64,000 nucleotides of DNA from Pseudomonas sp. CROZ-RG-20F-R04-15 (GCF_022662375.1 NZ_JAKNQL010000008.1:186001-250000); one strand, 5' to 3'. Numbered from the stretch's first letter, positions 15,321 through 25,047 are shown. Notes: generated by a model from the letters alone, not told the origin. Made by a program: numbers and translations.

Positions 15321-16535
15321 TTAGTGCATCCTTCGGCCCGGTTTGAAGCTGTGGGTCTTGTTGATCCACACTGTGGCCAACGCGATCAGCGACAGAATCA
15401 GCAGCGCCCACGGAAACGACATCGCCCCTGCCCGATCCAGCAGCAAGCCGCCGAACAAGCCGCCACCGGCGATTGCCACGTTCCACGAGGTGGTAAGCAT
15501 CGCCTGCACCACGTCAACGTGATCGCCAGCAGAGTCGGCCGCGGAGGTGAGCAACAACGTTGCCGAACCGCCAAACGACAAGCCCCACACCGCCATGCAC
15601 GCGTAAATGACCAGCGGTGACGGTGCCGCCAGCGCCAAGACCAGTGCCGTCAGCGCAAACACCGCAAGGCTGATCAAGGTCAACCAGCGCAACCAGCGAT
15701 CCACCAGCATGCCGATGATCCAGATCCCCACCAGCGAACACAGGCCAAACACCAGCAGCACCAGATCGACCCGATCAGCCAATCCGGCCTGCATCAGAAA
15801 CGGTGCAATGTAGGTGTAGAGAATGTTGTGCCCGAGCATCCACGTCAGTACCACAAACAGCACCGGCCGCACGCCGGGCAAACGCATCGACTCAAGCAAC
15901 GGCAGACGCTCATCACTGGCCTGCCCCGGACGATCCGGCACCGCAATGACAATCCATGCTGCCAACACCAGGGCCAGCGCCGACATGATCCCGAACGAGG
16001 CACGCCAACCGATCAGATTGCCCAGCCACGTCCCCGCCGGCGTGCCCAACGACAGCGCCACCGGCGTGCCGAGCATGGCAATCGCCAGCGCTCGCCCCTG
16101 TTGATGCACCGGCACGATGCCGCGTGCATAACCGGCCATGATCCCCCACGACAACCCCGCCGCCATCCCGGCAAGAAAACGCGAAGCCAGGGTCAGACCG
16201 TAATGGCTGGAGAACGTGGTGACGGTGTTGAACACCAGAAACCCGCCAACCGTCATCAACAACACCCGCCGCCGGGGCCAGCCGCGCGTGGCGACGGTCA
16301 GCGGGATCGCCGCGACAATTGAACCCAGCGCGTACAGCGTCACCAGTTGCCCGGCGAGCACTTCGCTGACGTTGAGCCCGGCGCCGATTTGCGGAAGTAG
16401 CCCGGCCGGCAGGGTTTCGGTGAGGATGGCGATGAAACCGGTCATGGCGAATGCCAGCAACGCGGCATAGGGCAGTTTGTCCGCACGGGCGGTGCGGTCG
16501 ACGCGAGTGAAATCGGCGCTTGCGGGGTCGGTCAT
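15321..16535 (-). CDS. MFS transporter, DHA1 family
   Basis: 404 residues and twelve membrane helices. It has the DHA1 features TETLPAGLLPQIGAGLNVSE in helix 1, a conserved WGIMAGYARGIVP region (about 135) and motif-C-like LGTPVALSLGTPAGTWLG in helix 5. Relatives include YdhP, NepI and AraJ-like efflux proteins. It probably exports a drug, sugar or nucleoside, but the substrate cannot be read from the sequence. AAGGAG precedes the ATG with a long spacer of eleven bases. REP elements flank it on both sides. Confidence 0.88.
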   Translation of the reverse strand: MTDPASADFTRVDRTARADKLPYAALLAFAMTGFIAILTETLPAGLLPQIGAGLNVSEVLAGQLVTLYALGSIVAAIPLTVATRGWPRRRVLLMTVGGFLVFNTVTTFSSHYGLTLASRFLAGMAAGLSWGIMAGYARGIVPVHQQGRALAIAMLGTPVALSLGTPAGTWLGNLIGWRASFGIMSALALVLAAWIVIAVPDRPGQASDERLPLLESMRLPGVRPVLFVVLTWMLGHNILYTYIAPFLMQAGLADRVDLVLLVFGLCSLVGIWIIGMLVDRWLRWLTLISLAVFALTALVLALAAPSPLVIYACMAVWGLSFGGSATLLLTSAADSAGDHVDVVQAMLTTSWNVAIAGGGLFGGLLLDRAGAMSFPWALLILSLIALATVWINKTHSFKPGRRMH

Positions 16536-16606
16536 GACAGGTGCAGCTCCTTTTTGATCAATAGTGGCGACGGATTGTATACAAAAATCACCTGCACTAT
16601 TGATTC

Positions 16607-16700
16607 AATGTGGGAGCGAGCCTGCTCGCGAATGCGGTCTTTCAGGCACTGAAGTGTTGATTGATCCACCGCTTTCGCGAGCAGGCTCGCTCCCACATTG
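16607..16700. repeat. REP doublet (GTGGGAGCGAG family)
   Basis: Inverted REP copies with outer arms CAATGTGGGAG and CTCCCACATTG, between two minus-strand genes. Confidence 0.9.
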
Positions 16701-16711
16701 GATCTCTGCAC

Positions 16712-17461
16712 TCACTGCACCGGAAGGAAATTCAGGAACAACAAACTCTGCGCGTAGTTGAGGCCGATCCGCCGGTAACGCTCATCAAGCATCTGCGTGA
16801 TCAGGTCCAGTCGCGCAACGATCTTGCCGAACTCGGTGGCGAAGCTCAGGTTGCTGCCCTCCTCCGAGATCTCATTGGAAAACAGCAGCGGCTGACCTTC
16901 CTTGTTTTGTCGCTGGGACAAAATCCACGTGGCTTTTTCGATATTGCGTGCAGCGTTGTGAACGAACGTCGGGTTGATCGCGTCGGTCATGTAGAACTCG
17001 GTGCGATTGCCGTGGGCGGTGACCAGCATGCTGCCGATCGCATAGATGAACGCGCCGACGCGGTCACCGAGAAACTCCGGGCTCATCGCATAGCTGAGCG
17101 CGGCCAGATCCTTGCGCCCGCCAAGCACCGGCAGCGGTTGTTGCTGCTCGATGGCCTGGCGCACCTGTTTCACGGCCGCATGGATGTTGAGAAAGCCTGA
17201 CTTGCGCAGTTCTTCCGGGTTACGCAAGTACAGCTTGCCCTGCAAGCGATAGAGGCTGTTGAGGTTGTCGCGCATCGCCAGTGTGGCCATGCGGTCGACG
17301 CTGGTCTGCAGGAATTCCTGCGGCTGACCGTCACGCATCTGGTTGAAGAAACCGTTGCCGTCCTGGTGACTGCAACCGCTGAACAGCAGCGACGACAAAC
17401 ACGCCAGCAACAGGCACGGGCGGCGGAAAAAAGCAGCGATCAGGGCAAAAACTCTCGGCAT
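16712..17461 (-). CDS. Predicted lipoprotein of unknown function
   Basis: 249 residues. An N-terminal hydrophobic segment ends in a lipobox, LLFSGC, so the mature protein begins with a lipidated Cys and sits in the cell envelope. The rest is soluble and largely helical (LQTSVDRMATLAMRDNLNSL, FLNIHAAVKQVRQAIEQQQP). I recognise no domain. The start at 17461 gives a normal signal length; a GTG at 17479 is also possible. It is the only gene between a REP element and the divergent mutarotase gene. Confidence 0.75.
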   Translation of the reverse strand: MPRVFALIAAFFRRPCLLLACLSSLLFSGCSHQDGNGFFNQMRDGQPQEFLQTSVDRMATLAMRDNLNSLYRLQGKLYLRNPEELRKSGFLNIHAAVKQVRQAIEQQQPLPVLGGRKDLAALSYAMSPEFLGDRVGAFIYAIGSMLVTAHGNRTEFYMTDAINPTFVHNAARNIEKATWILSQRQNKEGQPLLFSNEISEEGSNLSFATEFGKIVARLDLITQMLDERYRRIGLNYAQSLLFLNFLPVQ

Positions 17462-17608
17462 GAAATCTCGAACAGGCACATTCCTGTGCGGCGGGAGTCA
17501 CCGCATCCTGGCCATGGATAGAGCCGCCGATTGCGAAAAAGTGCAGTGGTGCGCATGACCAACCGACCTTCGGCACCTTAGCCACAACCAATTAGTCTGT
17601 CTTTATTG

Positions 17609-17636
17609 TTGAAATAAACGATTAATCAGCTATAAA
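17609..17636 (+). promoter_or_regulatory. galM promoter
   Basis: TTGAAA (17609-17614), 16 bases, TATAAA (17631-17636), in an AT-rich stretch 70 bases before the galM start. Close to the sigma-70 consensus. Confidence 0.55.
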
Positions 17637-17705
17637 TTTCACTCCAACCAACAAATAGCCTGACTAGTTTCGCTCTGAAAACAACAACAAGAAGGAAGGT
17701 CTACC

Positions 17706-18854
17706 ATGCTTCAATCCCGTCACCTGCTCTCCGGCCTCGGACTGTCCCTGATGATCGCCACCCTTTCCGCCAACGCGGCCGGCCTCAGCGCCGAACACAA
17801 AGCCTTCGGCAAAACCAATGACGGCACGCCCGTCGAGCAATACATCCTGCGCAACAGCCACGGCATGCAAGCCACCGTGATCACCTACGGCGCGACCCTG
17901 CAATCGCTGAAAGTCGCCGACAAACACGGCAAATTCGACGACGTCGTGCTCGGCTTCGACGATGTCCAGGGCTACCAGAAAGGCACCGCCTACTTCGGCG
18001 CGACCATCGGCCGTTTCGGCAATCGCTTGGCCGAAGGTGCGTTCGAACTCGACGGCAAGCACTATCAAGTGCCGCAGAACGACAAGACCAACGCGCTGCA
18101 CGGCGGCACGCAGGGCTTCGACAAGAAAGTCTGGAAGGCACAGGAAACCAGGGACAAGGATTCGGTCGGCGTGACCCTGACCTATCTGTCAGCGGACGGC
18201 GAAATGGGCTTCCCCGGCAACCTCACCACCGAAGTGACCTATCGCCTCACCGACAACAACGAACTGCGCATCGACTACAAGGCCAGCACCGACAAACCGA
18301 CCGTGCTCAACCTGACCAACCACAGCTACTTCAACCTCGCCGGTGCCGGCAATGGCGACATTCTCAAACAGGTCGCCACGCTGCACGCCAGCCATTACAC
18401 CCCGGTCACCGCCAAACTGATCCCGACCGGCGAACTGGCGCCCGTGGCCGGCACGCCGATGGACTTCACCAAGCCGACCGCGATTGGCACGCACATCAAG
18501 GCTGATCATCCGCAGCTGAAGTTTGCTGAGCCGAAACAGGGTGGGTTTGATTTCAACTGGGCGCTGGATACCAAGGGTGACATCGGCAAAGTTGCGACTG
18601 AGGTCAGTGATCCGCAGTCCGGTCGCGTGCTGCAGTTGTTCACCACGGAGCCGGGTGTGCAGTTCTATACCAGCAACTTCCTCGACGGCACGGTCAAGGG
18701 CAAGAGTGGCAAGGTGTATCCGCACTGGGGCGCGTTTACCCTGGAGACTCAGCATTATCCTGACTCGCCGAATCAGCCGGACTTCCCGAGTACTCGGCTT
18801 GATCCGGGGCAGACTTACAGCCACAGCGTGGTGTTGAAGTTCTCCGCCAAGTAA
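17706..18854 (+). CDS. galM: Exported aldose 1-epimerase (mutarotase)
   Basis: 382 residues. A signal peptide (MLQSRHLLSGLGLSLMIATL, cut after ANA) makes it periplasmic, unlike cytoplasmic E. coli GalM. The fold signatures are clear: GATLQSLKV, TIGRFGNRLAEGAF, LHGGTQGFDKKVW, the catalytic-His region LNLTNHSYFNLAG and the catalytic-Glu region FTLETQHYPDSPNQPDFPST. It interconverts alpha and beta forms of aldoses before uptake. AAGGAAGG precedes the ATG. It is a single-gene unit with its own promoter and ends at an inverted REP of the GATCGCA family. Confidence 0.94.
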   Translation: MLQSRHLLSGLGLSLMIATLSANAAGLSAEHKAFGKTNDGTPVEQYILRNSHGMQATVITYGATLQSLKVADKHGKFDDVVLGFDDVQGYQKGTAYFGATIGRFGNRLAEGAFELDGKHYQVPQNDKTNALHGGTQGFDKKVWKAQETRDKDSVGVTLTYLSADGEMGFPGNLTTEVTYRLTDNNELRIDYKASTDKPTVLNLTNHSYFNLAGAGNGDILKQVATLHASHYTPVTAKLIPTGELAPVAGTPMDFTKPTAIGTHIKADHPQLKFAEPKQGGFDFNWALDTKGDIGKVATEVSDPQSGRVLQLFTTEPGVQFYTSNFLDGTVKGKSGKVYPHWGAFTLETQHYPDSPNQPDFPSTRLDPGQTYSHSVVLKFSAK

Positions 18855-18862
18855 AAACGAAG

Positions 18863-18939
18863 ATCAAAAGATCGCAACGTGCCGCAGCTCCTACAGTTGA
18901 TCGTTCCCCCTGTAGCTGCGGCACGCTGCGATCTTTTTG
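18863..18939. repeat. GATCGCA-family REP, inverted pair
   Basis: Left arm near AAAAGATCGCAACGTGCCGC and right arm GCGGCACGCTGCGATCTTTT form a long hairpin that ends in a T run. It is a probable galM terminator. Confidence 0.85.
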
Positions 18940-19007
18940 CTTTTTGAAGCCCTGCGCTATCCTGCTGCCCACTAAAAGGTATCGACACATTCAGCAAGGA
19001 GGTTTGC

Positions 19008-19829
19008 ATGCGTACCCTCGAACTGGCAGGCGTCCAGGTTCCGATCATTGGCCAGGGCACCTGGCGCATGGGTGAAGATCGCTCGGCGCACAAGCGTGAA
19101 GTGGCGGCGCTGCGCACGGGGATCGAGCTGGGCATGACCCTGATCGACACGGCGGAAATGTACGCCGAGGGCGGCGCCGAAAGCGTGGTTGGCGAAGCCA
19201 TTGCCGGCCTGCGCGATCAGGTGTTTCTGGTGAGCAAGGTCTACCCGCACAACGCCAGCCGCAAAGGCATCCCGCAGGCCTGCGAGCGCAGTCTGCGCCG
19301 ACTCGACACCGATTACATCGACCTCTATCTGTTGCACTGGCGCGGCCAGTATCCGCTGGAAGAAACCGTCGAGGCCTTCGAGCGCCTGCGCGAGGACGGC
19401 AAGATCGGCCGTTGGGGCGTGTCGAATTTCGATGTCGACGATCTCGAAGAGCTGTCCAGCTCGGCCTGTGCGACCAATCAGGTGCTGTACAACCTTGAAG
19501 AGCGCGGCATCGAATTCGATCTGCTGCCATGGTGCCAACATCAGCGCATGCCGCTGATGGCTTACTGTCCGATCGGCCAGGGCGGCGCGATGCTGGCTGA
19601 ACCGGTGCTGAATGAAATTGCCGCTCGTCATGGTGTAACCCCCGCGCAGGTTTCGCTGGCGTGGATTCTGCGTCAGGATGGTGTGATTGCGATTCCCAAG
19701 GCTGTGCGACCGGAACATGTGCAACTCAATGCACAAGCCGCGCAACTGCAACTGGAGGCCGGGGATCTGGCGGCGCTGGACCAGGCGTTTCAAGCGCCAC
19801 AACGCAAGCAGCGGCTGGCCATGGTTTGA
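19008..19829 (+). CDS. Aldo/keto reductase
   Basis: 273 residues, AKR TIM barrel. The catalytic tetrad is visible: Asp and Tyr in LIDTAEMYAEGGAE (about 45-55), Lys in VSKVYPHN (about 77) and His in LYLLHWRGQYPL (about 107). The NADPH-binding end is IPKAVRPEHVQLN. It resembles E. coli YeaE, which reduces methylglyoxal and other aldehydes. AAGGAGG precedes the ATG at good spacing, predicting strong translation. The next gene starts 25 bases downstream, so the two may be co-transcribed. Confidence 0.92.
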   Translation: MRTLELAGVQVPIIGQGTWRMGEDRSAHKREVAALRTGIELGMTLIDTAEMYAEGGAESVVGEAIAGLRDQVFLVSKVYPHNASRKGIPQACERSLRRLDTDYIDLYLLHWRGQYPLEETVEAFERLREDGKIGRWGVSNFDVDDLEELSSSACATNQVLYNLEERGIEFDLLPWCQHQRMPLMAYCPIGQGGAMLAEPVLNEIAARHGVTPAQVSLAWILRQDGVIAIPKAVRPEHVQLNAQAAQLQLEAGDLAALDQAFQAPQRKQRLAMV

Positions 19830-19854
19830 GCTAGCGGCTGGCGAGGGCTTCGCG

Positions 19855-20325
19855 ATGAGAAGCACTGATCAGTACGACCCGTTCAACCTGCAACGTTTTG
19901 TCCAGGCCCAGGACCCGGTGTTCGAGCGCGTGCAACGCGAGCTCGACGACGGCCGCAAGCGCAGCCACTGGATGTGGTTTGTCTTCCCGCAGTTCGCGGG
20001 TCTGGGCGGCAGTGAAATGTCCCGGCGCTACGCTATCGGTTCAGCCGAGGAAGCCCGGGCTTATCTGGCCCACGAGCTGCTCGGCGCCCGACTACGCACC
20101 GGCACGCAGCTTGTGCTTAATGTGCCACAGCGCTCGATCGCGGAGATTTTCGGCCATCCCGATGACCTGAAATTTCATTCCTCGATGACGCTGTTCGCTC
20201 AATTTGCCGCTGAAGACAGCCTGTTCAATCAGGCGCTGGAGCGTTACTTCCACGGCATTCTCGATGAATGGACGCTGCAACTGCTCGACTCAAAACAGGC
20301 CCAGTTGCCCGCCGATCAGGGTTGA
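19855..20325 (+). CDS. DUF1810 family protein
   Basis: 156 residues with the DUF1810 hallmarks: [20 protein letters not shown] at the start, [15 protein letters not shown] near 40, [20 protein letters not shown] near 65, and [13 protein letters not shown]. It is a small helical protein of the calpastatin-like group; the biochemical role is unknown. GAGGG precedes the ATG. Its last 36 bases overlap the 3' end of polB on the other strand, so the two C-terminal coding ends are antisense to each other. Confidence 0.88.
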   Translation: MRSTDQYDPFNLQRFVQAQDPVFERVQRELDDGRKRSHWMWFVFPQFAGLGGSEMSRRYAIGSAEEARAYLAHELLGARLRTGTQLVLNVPQRSIAEIFGHPDDLKFHSSMTLFAQFAAEDSLFNQALERYFHGILDEWTLQLLDSKQAQLPADQG

Positions 20326-22650
20326 GAAGTCGTCGTCGACAAACGGCAGAATCGCATCCGCCACCGGTTGCAGCTGCCGAGTGATGTAGTGGTCGTAGTC
20401 GATCGCGGCGCGGCGCACTTCCAGCGGTTCCGGGCCGGCCAGGGTGATGACATAGCTGATCCAGCCGCCATTCTGGTATTGCCGTGGTCGCCCGTGTTGC
20501 GCGTTGTAGTCATCGGCCAAGCGCGCCGCGCGCACGTGCGGCGGTACGTTGCGCTCGTAATCGTCGAGGGTGCGGCGCAGGCGCTTGCGGTAGACCAGGC
20601 GATCATCGAATTCACCGGCGAGGGTTTTGCGCACGTAGTCACGCACGTAATCCTGATAGGGCTTGCGCTGGAAGATCCGCTCGTAGAGTTCCTGCTGGAA
20701 TTGCCGGGCCAGCAGCGACCAGTCGGTACGCACGGTTTCCAGACCTTTGTAGACCATTTCATCGCTGCCGTCGGCACGGGTGACGAGGCCGGCATAACGT
20801 TTTTTGCTGCCCTCCTCCGCGCCGCGAATGGTCGGCATCAGAAAGCGTTTGTAGTGAATTTCGAACTGCAGTTCGAGGGCGCTTTCCAGGCCATATTCAT
20901 CACGCACATGCGCGCGCCACCAATCATTGACGTGCTTGACCAGCGCATGACCGATGTTCGCCGCCTCTTCCTGTCCGTGCGGGCGACGCAGCCAGACAAA
21001 CGTCGAGTCGGTGTCGCCGTAAATCACCGCGTGGCCCTGCTCTTCGATCAGCTTGCGCGTGCGCAGCATGATTTCGTGACCGCGCAGGGTGATCGATGAC
21101 GCCAGCCGCGTATCGAAGAAGCGGCAGCCGCTGGAGCCGAGCACGCCGTAGAAGGCGTTCATGATGATTTTCAGCGCTTGCGATAACGGTGCGTTGTGCT
21201 CACGTTTGGCGATCTCACGACCTTCGGCAACGCGCGAGACGATCGACGGCAGGCAATGGCGGGTGCGCGAGAATCGGGCACCACGGAAACCCGCCACGGA
21301 ATCGGCGTCATCCGGGTGTTGCAGGCCTTCAATAAGGCCCACCGGGTCAATCAGAAAGGTGCGGATGATCGACGGATAAAGGCTCTTGTAATCGAGCACC
21401 AGCACCGATTCGTACAGCCCCGGTTGCGAGTCCATGACAAATCCGCCGGGGCTGGCCTGCGGCGGATTGGTGCCGAGGTTCGGCGCAACAAAACCCTGGC
21501 GGTGCATCAACGGCATATACAGATGGGTGAACGCCGCCACCGAGCCGCCGCTGCGGTCCGCTGGCAATCCGGTGACGCTGGCGCGCTCGAGCAAGAAGGT
21601 CAGCAGTTCGGTCTTGGCGAAGATACGCGTGACCAGTTCGCAGTCCTTGAGGTTGTACTTGGCCGGCGCCGGTTTGTCCTCGGCAAACATGCGGTTGATT
21701 TCGTCCATGCGCTGGTACGGATTATCGATCGACTTGCCTTCGCCGAGCAGGGTCTGCGCGACGTTTTCCAGGCTGAACGAAGGGAAACTCCAGGTCGCCG
21801 AACGCAAGGATTCAATGCCGTCGATGATCAACCGTCCCGCCGCCGAGGCGAAGTAGTGATTGCGACTGCCGTGTTCGCGCCATTGCATTTCTTCGCCACC
21901 ACGACCGATTTTCAGCGGCACGCCGAGGCGCCGTGCGTGTTCGTGGAGGATGCGCAGGTCGAACTGCACGACGTTCCAGCCGATGATCGCGTCGGGGTCG
22001 TGGCGGGCGAACCAGTCGTTGAGTTTCTTCAGAATGACCGTGCGTGAGTCGCAGTATTCAAGGTCGAAGTCGACGATGCTGGCGTCGCCGTTCGGCGCAC
22101 CGAGCATGTACACCTGACGTTCGCCGCAGCCTTCGAGGGCGATCGAATACAACTCGCCGGTTTCGGTGGTTTCGATGTCCAGCGAGACCAGTCGCAGTCT
22201 CGGTCGGTAATCGGGGTCGGGTTTGAGCTGGGCGTTGAGCAATACGCCGTCGGCATCGGGCGTGCCGCTGAACCGCACCGGTGCGGTGATGAAACGCTCC
22301 ATCAGATAGCGTTCCGGCGGGCGAACGTCGGCTTCGAAGACGTCGACCCCGTTGCGATTGAGCGTGGTTTCCAGGCGCATCAATTGGCCGTGTTGCTGGC
22401 AATACAGCCCCAGCACCGGGCGATGCTCGAAATCCTGCAAGGCCAGCGGGCGCAGTTCGACGTTCTTTTCGTCGTGCAGCAGACGTTCGGCCGCCGCGCG
22501 CTGCTCAGCGGGAATAAACGCCACCGACGGCTGATGCGGCAAGCGCACACGGCGCGGCCCGGCGTCGGTCGCCAGCCAGAACTCGACTTCGGTGCCGGCC
22601 GCTGTGTCGCGCCAATGCCGGGTCAGGACGAAGCCCTGCGGTAAATCCAC
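20290..22650 (-). CDS. polB: DNA polymerase II (family B)
   Basis: 786 residues (E. coli Pol II has 783). The 3'-5' exonuclease motifs are intact: Exo [11 protein letters not shown] (about 158), Exo [14 protein letters not shown], Exo [12 protein letters not shown]. The polymerase motifs are also intact: [44 protein letters not shown]. It acts in repair synthesis and replication restart after damage. The GTG at 22650 is chosen because [15 protein letters not shown] matches the family start and GAGG lies upstream. I see no LexA box of the CTGT-N8-ACAG type before it. Confidence 0.96.
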   Translation of the reverse strand: MDLPQGFVLTRHWRDTAAGTEVEFWLATDAGPRRVRLPHQPSVAFIPAEQRAAAERLLHDEKNVELRPLALQDFEHRPVLGLYCQQHGQLMRLETTLNRNGVDVFEADVRPPERYLMERFITAPVRFSGTPDADGVLLNAQLKPDPDYRPRLRLVSLDIETTETGELYSIALEGCGERQVYMLGAPNGDASIVDFDLEYCDSRTVILKKLNDWFARHDPDAIIGWNVVQFDLRILHEHARRLGVPLKIGRGGEEMQWREHGSRNHYFASAAGRLIIDGIESLRSATWSFPSFSLENVAQTLLGEGKSIDNPYQRMDEINRMFAEDKPAPAKYNLKDCELVTRIFAKTELLTFLLERASVTGLPADRSGGSVAAFTHLYMPLMHRQGFVAPNLGTNPPQASPGGFVMDSQPGLYESVLVLDYKSLYPSIIRTFLIDPVGLIEGLQHPDDADSVAGFRGARFSRTRHCLPSIVSRVAEGREIAKREHNAPLSQALKIIMNAFYGVLGSSGCRFFDTRLASSITLRGHEIMLRTRKLIEEQGHAVIYGDTDSTFVWLRRPHGQEEAANIGHALVKHVNDWWRAHVRDEYGLESALELQFEIHYKRFLMPTIRGAEEGSKKRYAGLVTRADGSDEMVYKGLETVRTDWSLLARQFQQELYERIFQRKPYQDYVRDYVRKTLAGEFDDRLVYRKRLRRTLDDYERNVPPHVRAARLADDYNAQHGRPRQYQNGGWISYVITLAGPEPLEVRRAAIDYDHYITRQLQPVADAILPFVDDDFSTLIGGQLGLF

Positions 22651-22848
22651 CACTGCAACCTCAGGAATTGAAACAGAGGGGCATTCTACGCGGCATTGCG
22701 TGGGATGACTCTGGCGATAAATCGGCGCCAACCACGGAAAAAACCGGCGAATGACGTTTTTTGCGTGTTATCTGCCGCTTTGCCACCTTGCCCTGCGCGC
22801 TTGCGTCTACGATGCTTGAATAACAACGACAACACCTGAGTAACCGCC

Positions 22849-23289
22849 ATGAAGACCGTCGCCCAACTGCTCAAGCTCAAAGATCAGAAAAATCAGGAAG
22901 TGCACCAGATCAAACCTGATCACATGGTGCTCGAAGCGCTGATGAAGATGGCCGAGAAAAACGTCGGTGCCTTGCTGGTGGTCGAAGACGATAAGGTGGT
23001 CGGCATCATCAGCGAGCGGGACTACGCGCGCAAACTGGTGCTGCATGGTCGCTCATCCGTGGGCACACCGGTGCGCGACATCATGGTGGCGAACGTGATC
23101 ACCGTCGACACCCATCAAACCGTCGACACCTGCCTGGGCATCATGTCCGACAAACGCCTGCGGCACTTGCCGGTGGTCGAGAACGGCAAGCTGATCGGCT
23201 TGCTGTCGATCGGTGACCTGGTCAAGGAAGCGATTGCCGAACAGGCGGAGCTGATCAAGCAGCTGGAGCAGTACATTCGCGGGGAATAA
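22849..23289 (+). CDS. Tandem CBS-domain protein
   Basis: 146 residues made of two CBS motifs (residues about 10-65 and 75-135): NVGALLVVEDDKVVGIISER then LRHLPVVENGKLIGLLSIGD. Such stand-alone Bateman modules bind adenine nucleotides and regulate a partner, which is not apparent here. It is divergent from polB. The upstream 198 bases contain no clear consensus promoter, and the ribosome site is weak. Confidence 0.92.
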   Translation: MKTVAQLLKLKDQKNQEVHQIKPDHMVLEALMKMAEKNVGALLVVEDDKVVGIISERDYARKLVLHGRSSVGTPVRDIMVANVITVDTHQTVDTCLGIMSDKRLRHLPVVENGKLIGLLSIGDLVKEAIAEQAELIKQLEQYIRGE

Positions 23290-23317
23290 ATCCCAAAGAC
23301 ACCGCCGCCCCCTGTCC

Positions 23318-23404
23318 TGATCGTTCCCACGCTCCGCGTGGGAATGCCTCCTTTGACGCTCTGCGTCCCGGGCTGCGTTACCACGCAGAGCGTGGGAACG
23401 ATCA
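23318..23404. repeat. Third palindromic family (GATCGTTCCCACGCTC)
   Basis: An inverted structure with outer arms GATCGTTCCCACGCTC and GAGCGTGGGAACGATC, and internal repeats of GCAGAGC/GCTCTGC type. It differs from both REP families in the window. It lies between the convergent CBS and GST genes. Confidence 0.85.
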
Positions 23405-23411
23405 TCGTCGG

Positions 23412-24035
23412 TCAGGACGGCCAATGCCGGGCAAACACCGGTGCCAGCACCGGGTGCCGGTCAATCCGCTGCAACCACGCAGAAAACCCCGGTCGCGTCT
23501 GACGCAAATGCTCGCGGCTCCCTGCCCAACGCGTCACCACTGCCGCCAGCACATCCAGTGCCCCCGGCGTTTCGTCATCCAGATACAGCTCGGCGGAAAA
23601 CTGGTCGGCAAACACCTCCCAACTCCAGTGCAATCGCTCACGCGCGCCGGCCACCAGATTCTGCCGCGAGGCTTCGTCGGGCATCAGCAGCCAGCGCTCC
23701 GGATAATCGATGACGCCGATCGCCGCATAACAGTTGCTGACGATGTAGACCAGACCGCGAATCGCCTGATCGCGATCCTCCGCTTTGGCTGGCAGCAGGC
23801 CGGACTTGGGAAACGTCAGGCCCAGATGAATCAGGATCGCCGCACTCTCGGTGATGGCGCTGCCATCGGGCAGTTGCAACGTCGGTATCTGCTTGAGTGG
23901 ATTGAGCTGCGCCAGCGCCTCGGCGGCTTCGGTGCTGGCTTCGATATCAATGAAGCGGTAAGCGATCTGGCACAGTTCCAGCGCCGCTTCGATGGCCGCT
24001 GCGCCTGAATTTCTGTGCCCGTAGAGCTGGTACAT
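23412..24035 (-). CDS. Glutathione S-transferase family protein
   Basis: 207 residues. The thioredoxin-like N-domain has MYQLYGHRNSGAAAIEAALE and the glutathione-binding KQIPTLQLPDGSAITESAAI (the cis-Pro and Ser of the GST fold). The C-domain is all-helical. The substrate is unknown. The ATG at 24035 follows a G-rich ribosome site (GGGGGA). The frame is open further upstream, but only this start gives the GST beginning. Confidence 0.87.
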   Translation of the reverse strand: MYQLYGHRNSGAAAIEAALELCQIAYRFIDIEASTEAAEALAQLNPLKQIPTLQLPDGSAITESAAILIHLGLTFPKSGLLPAKAEDRDQAIRGLVYIVSNCYAAIGVIDYPERWLLMPDEASRQNLVAGARERLHWSWEVFADQFSAELYLDDETPGALDVLAAVVTRWAGSREHLRQTRPGFSAWLQRIDRHPVLAPVFARHWPS

Positions 24036-24892
24036 ATCCAATCCCCCCGAAAAGGCCATTGCCACAGGGTAGATGGCTGTAGCGCGGGTGTAGAAATAAT
24101 CTGTCTGTGTATCGGTTTTGGCACGGTTTTCCCATGCACTCGCGACTTGCGAATTCAAACCTCGCAAAACAGCGCTGGCGGTGCCCATCCCGCACCAAGA
24201 GCAATCATCGAACGCTATCCGCGTTCTTGTAAGGTGCGATACCGAACCAAAAGTTCGCGTATCCGAGCTGGCAACAAGGAGTTCACCGCGTGAATCTTCA
24301 AACGCTCTGCCGCATCACAACCTCTTTGCATTTATCCGTTCGCCGCCGAGTTCATTCGAACAGTCCCGGCTGCCTTCACACTTACTTTATTACCTGACAC
24401 CTCGACAGCGCACTGCGTTCGGCAATGAGTCATTGGCCGACGGCAGCGTGCTATTTATTTTTTAAATAAGACTCGGGCAGTTATTGCACGAATGCAGTGT
24501 GCATTGAACGACAGCAGGATTGTCGAACAATAACTTTCAGCGCCATTGCAAGTGCACCAAAACTGCTCCACGGATTTGAACTATTCAATACTTCAAACAG
24601 CGATTTCATTTAAACAACAACAAGGAACATGCCCCGTGAGCCGCTAAAACATTGACCCGCACCAATTCAGTCCGCCGCGCACCAGCAAGTGCCCTGGCCG
24701 CCAGCTGCGCAGCCGCTCTATCCCGCCAACCCGCGGGATATGGCGCACAGCCTGACTCGCCTGTGAAAAAGCTCTCTCAACCGGAGTCACGGCAATCTGC
24801 GCGCCTTGGAAAAACCATGACGAGGGTAAAACTTATATAAATGCGACATGGGTAACACTCATGAAATACGCACTCTACATTTCAGCAACATG
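24036..24892. other. Gene-poor, AT-richer stretch before the tonB operon
   Basis: No convincing gene. A hairpin at 24238-24263 (GATACCGAAC, five-base loop, GTTCG, bulged C, GTATC) precedes an AAGGAG and a 35-codon GTG frame at 24290-24397. A second short frame starts with TTG at 24652 (62 codons). A run of A/T lies near 24450-24468. Base use differs from the neighbours, so this may be a decayed gene or a regulatory region for the sigma-54 promoter at 24893. Confidence 0.4.
24290..24397 (+). CDS. Possible small leader or remnant gene (35 codons)
   Basis: GTG start with AAGGAG eight bases upstream, encoding MNLQTLCRITTSLHLSVRRR and a Cys-containing tail. There is no family match I can name. 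The good ribosome site is the only support; it may be chance or a remnant. Confidence 0.22.
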   Translation: MNLQTLCRITTSLHLSVRRRVHSNSPGCLHTYFIT

Positions 24893-24908
24893 TGGCACAG
24901 CGGTTGCT
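24893..24908 (+). promoter_or_regulatory. Sigma-54 (RpoN) promoter before tonB
   Basis: TGGCACAGCGGTTGCT fits the sigma-54 consensus TGGCAC-N5-TTGCW at every fixed position, with GG at -24 and GC at -12 correctly spaced. Transcription would start near 24920, giving a leader of about 230 bases before the tonB start at 25149. Sigma-54 promoters need an enhancer-binding activator; none is encoded nearby. Confidence 0.65.
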
Positions 24909-25032
24909 ATGTGTAACAAGCATGAGACACCGACCGTTGTCTTAGGCAATAGAAGAACAACCAGGGAATGGCTGATGAACAGACGAAATCGATAGCGCCA
25001 AGCCAGTAAGTTTGCACAAGCCTTGTTCACCG

Positions 25033-25047
25033 GATAGTTCAACTATC
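25033..25047. promoter_or_regulatory. Perfect palindrome in the tonB leader
   Basis: GATAGTT-C-AACTATC, seven-base exact arms, between the sigma-54 promoter and the tonB start. It could be a repressor site or a small RNA hairpin; the protein that might bind it is unknown. Confidence 0.35.

Noticed and set aside
22651..22848. LexA box at the polB promoter
   Set aside because: Expected from E. coli polB, but no CTGT-N8-ACAG palindrome is present between polB and the CBS gene.
24118..24133. Second sigma-54 promoter (TGGCACGG) upstream of the gene-poor region
   Set aside because: The -24 half fits, but the -12 half reads TCCC instead of TTGC.
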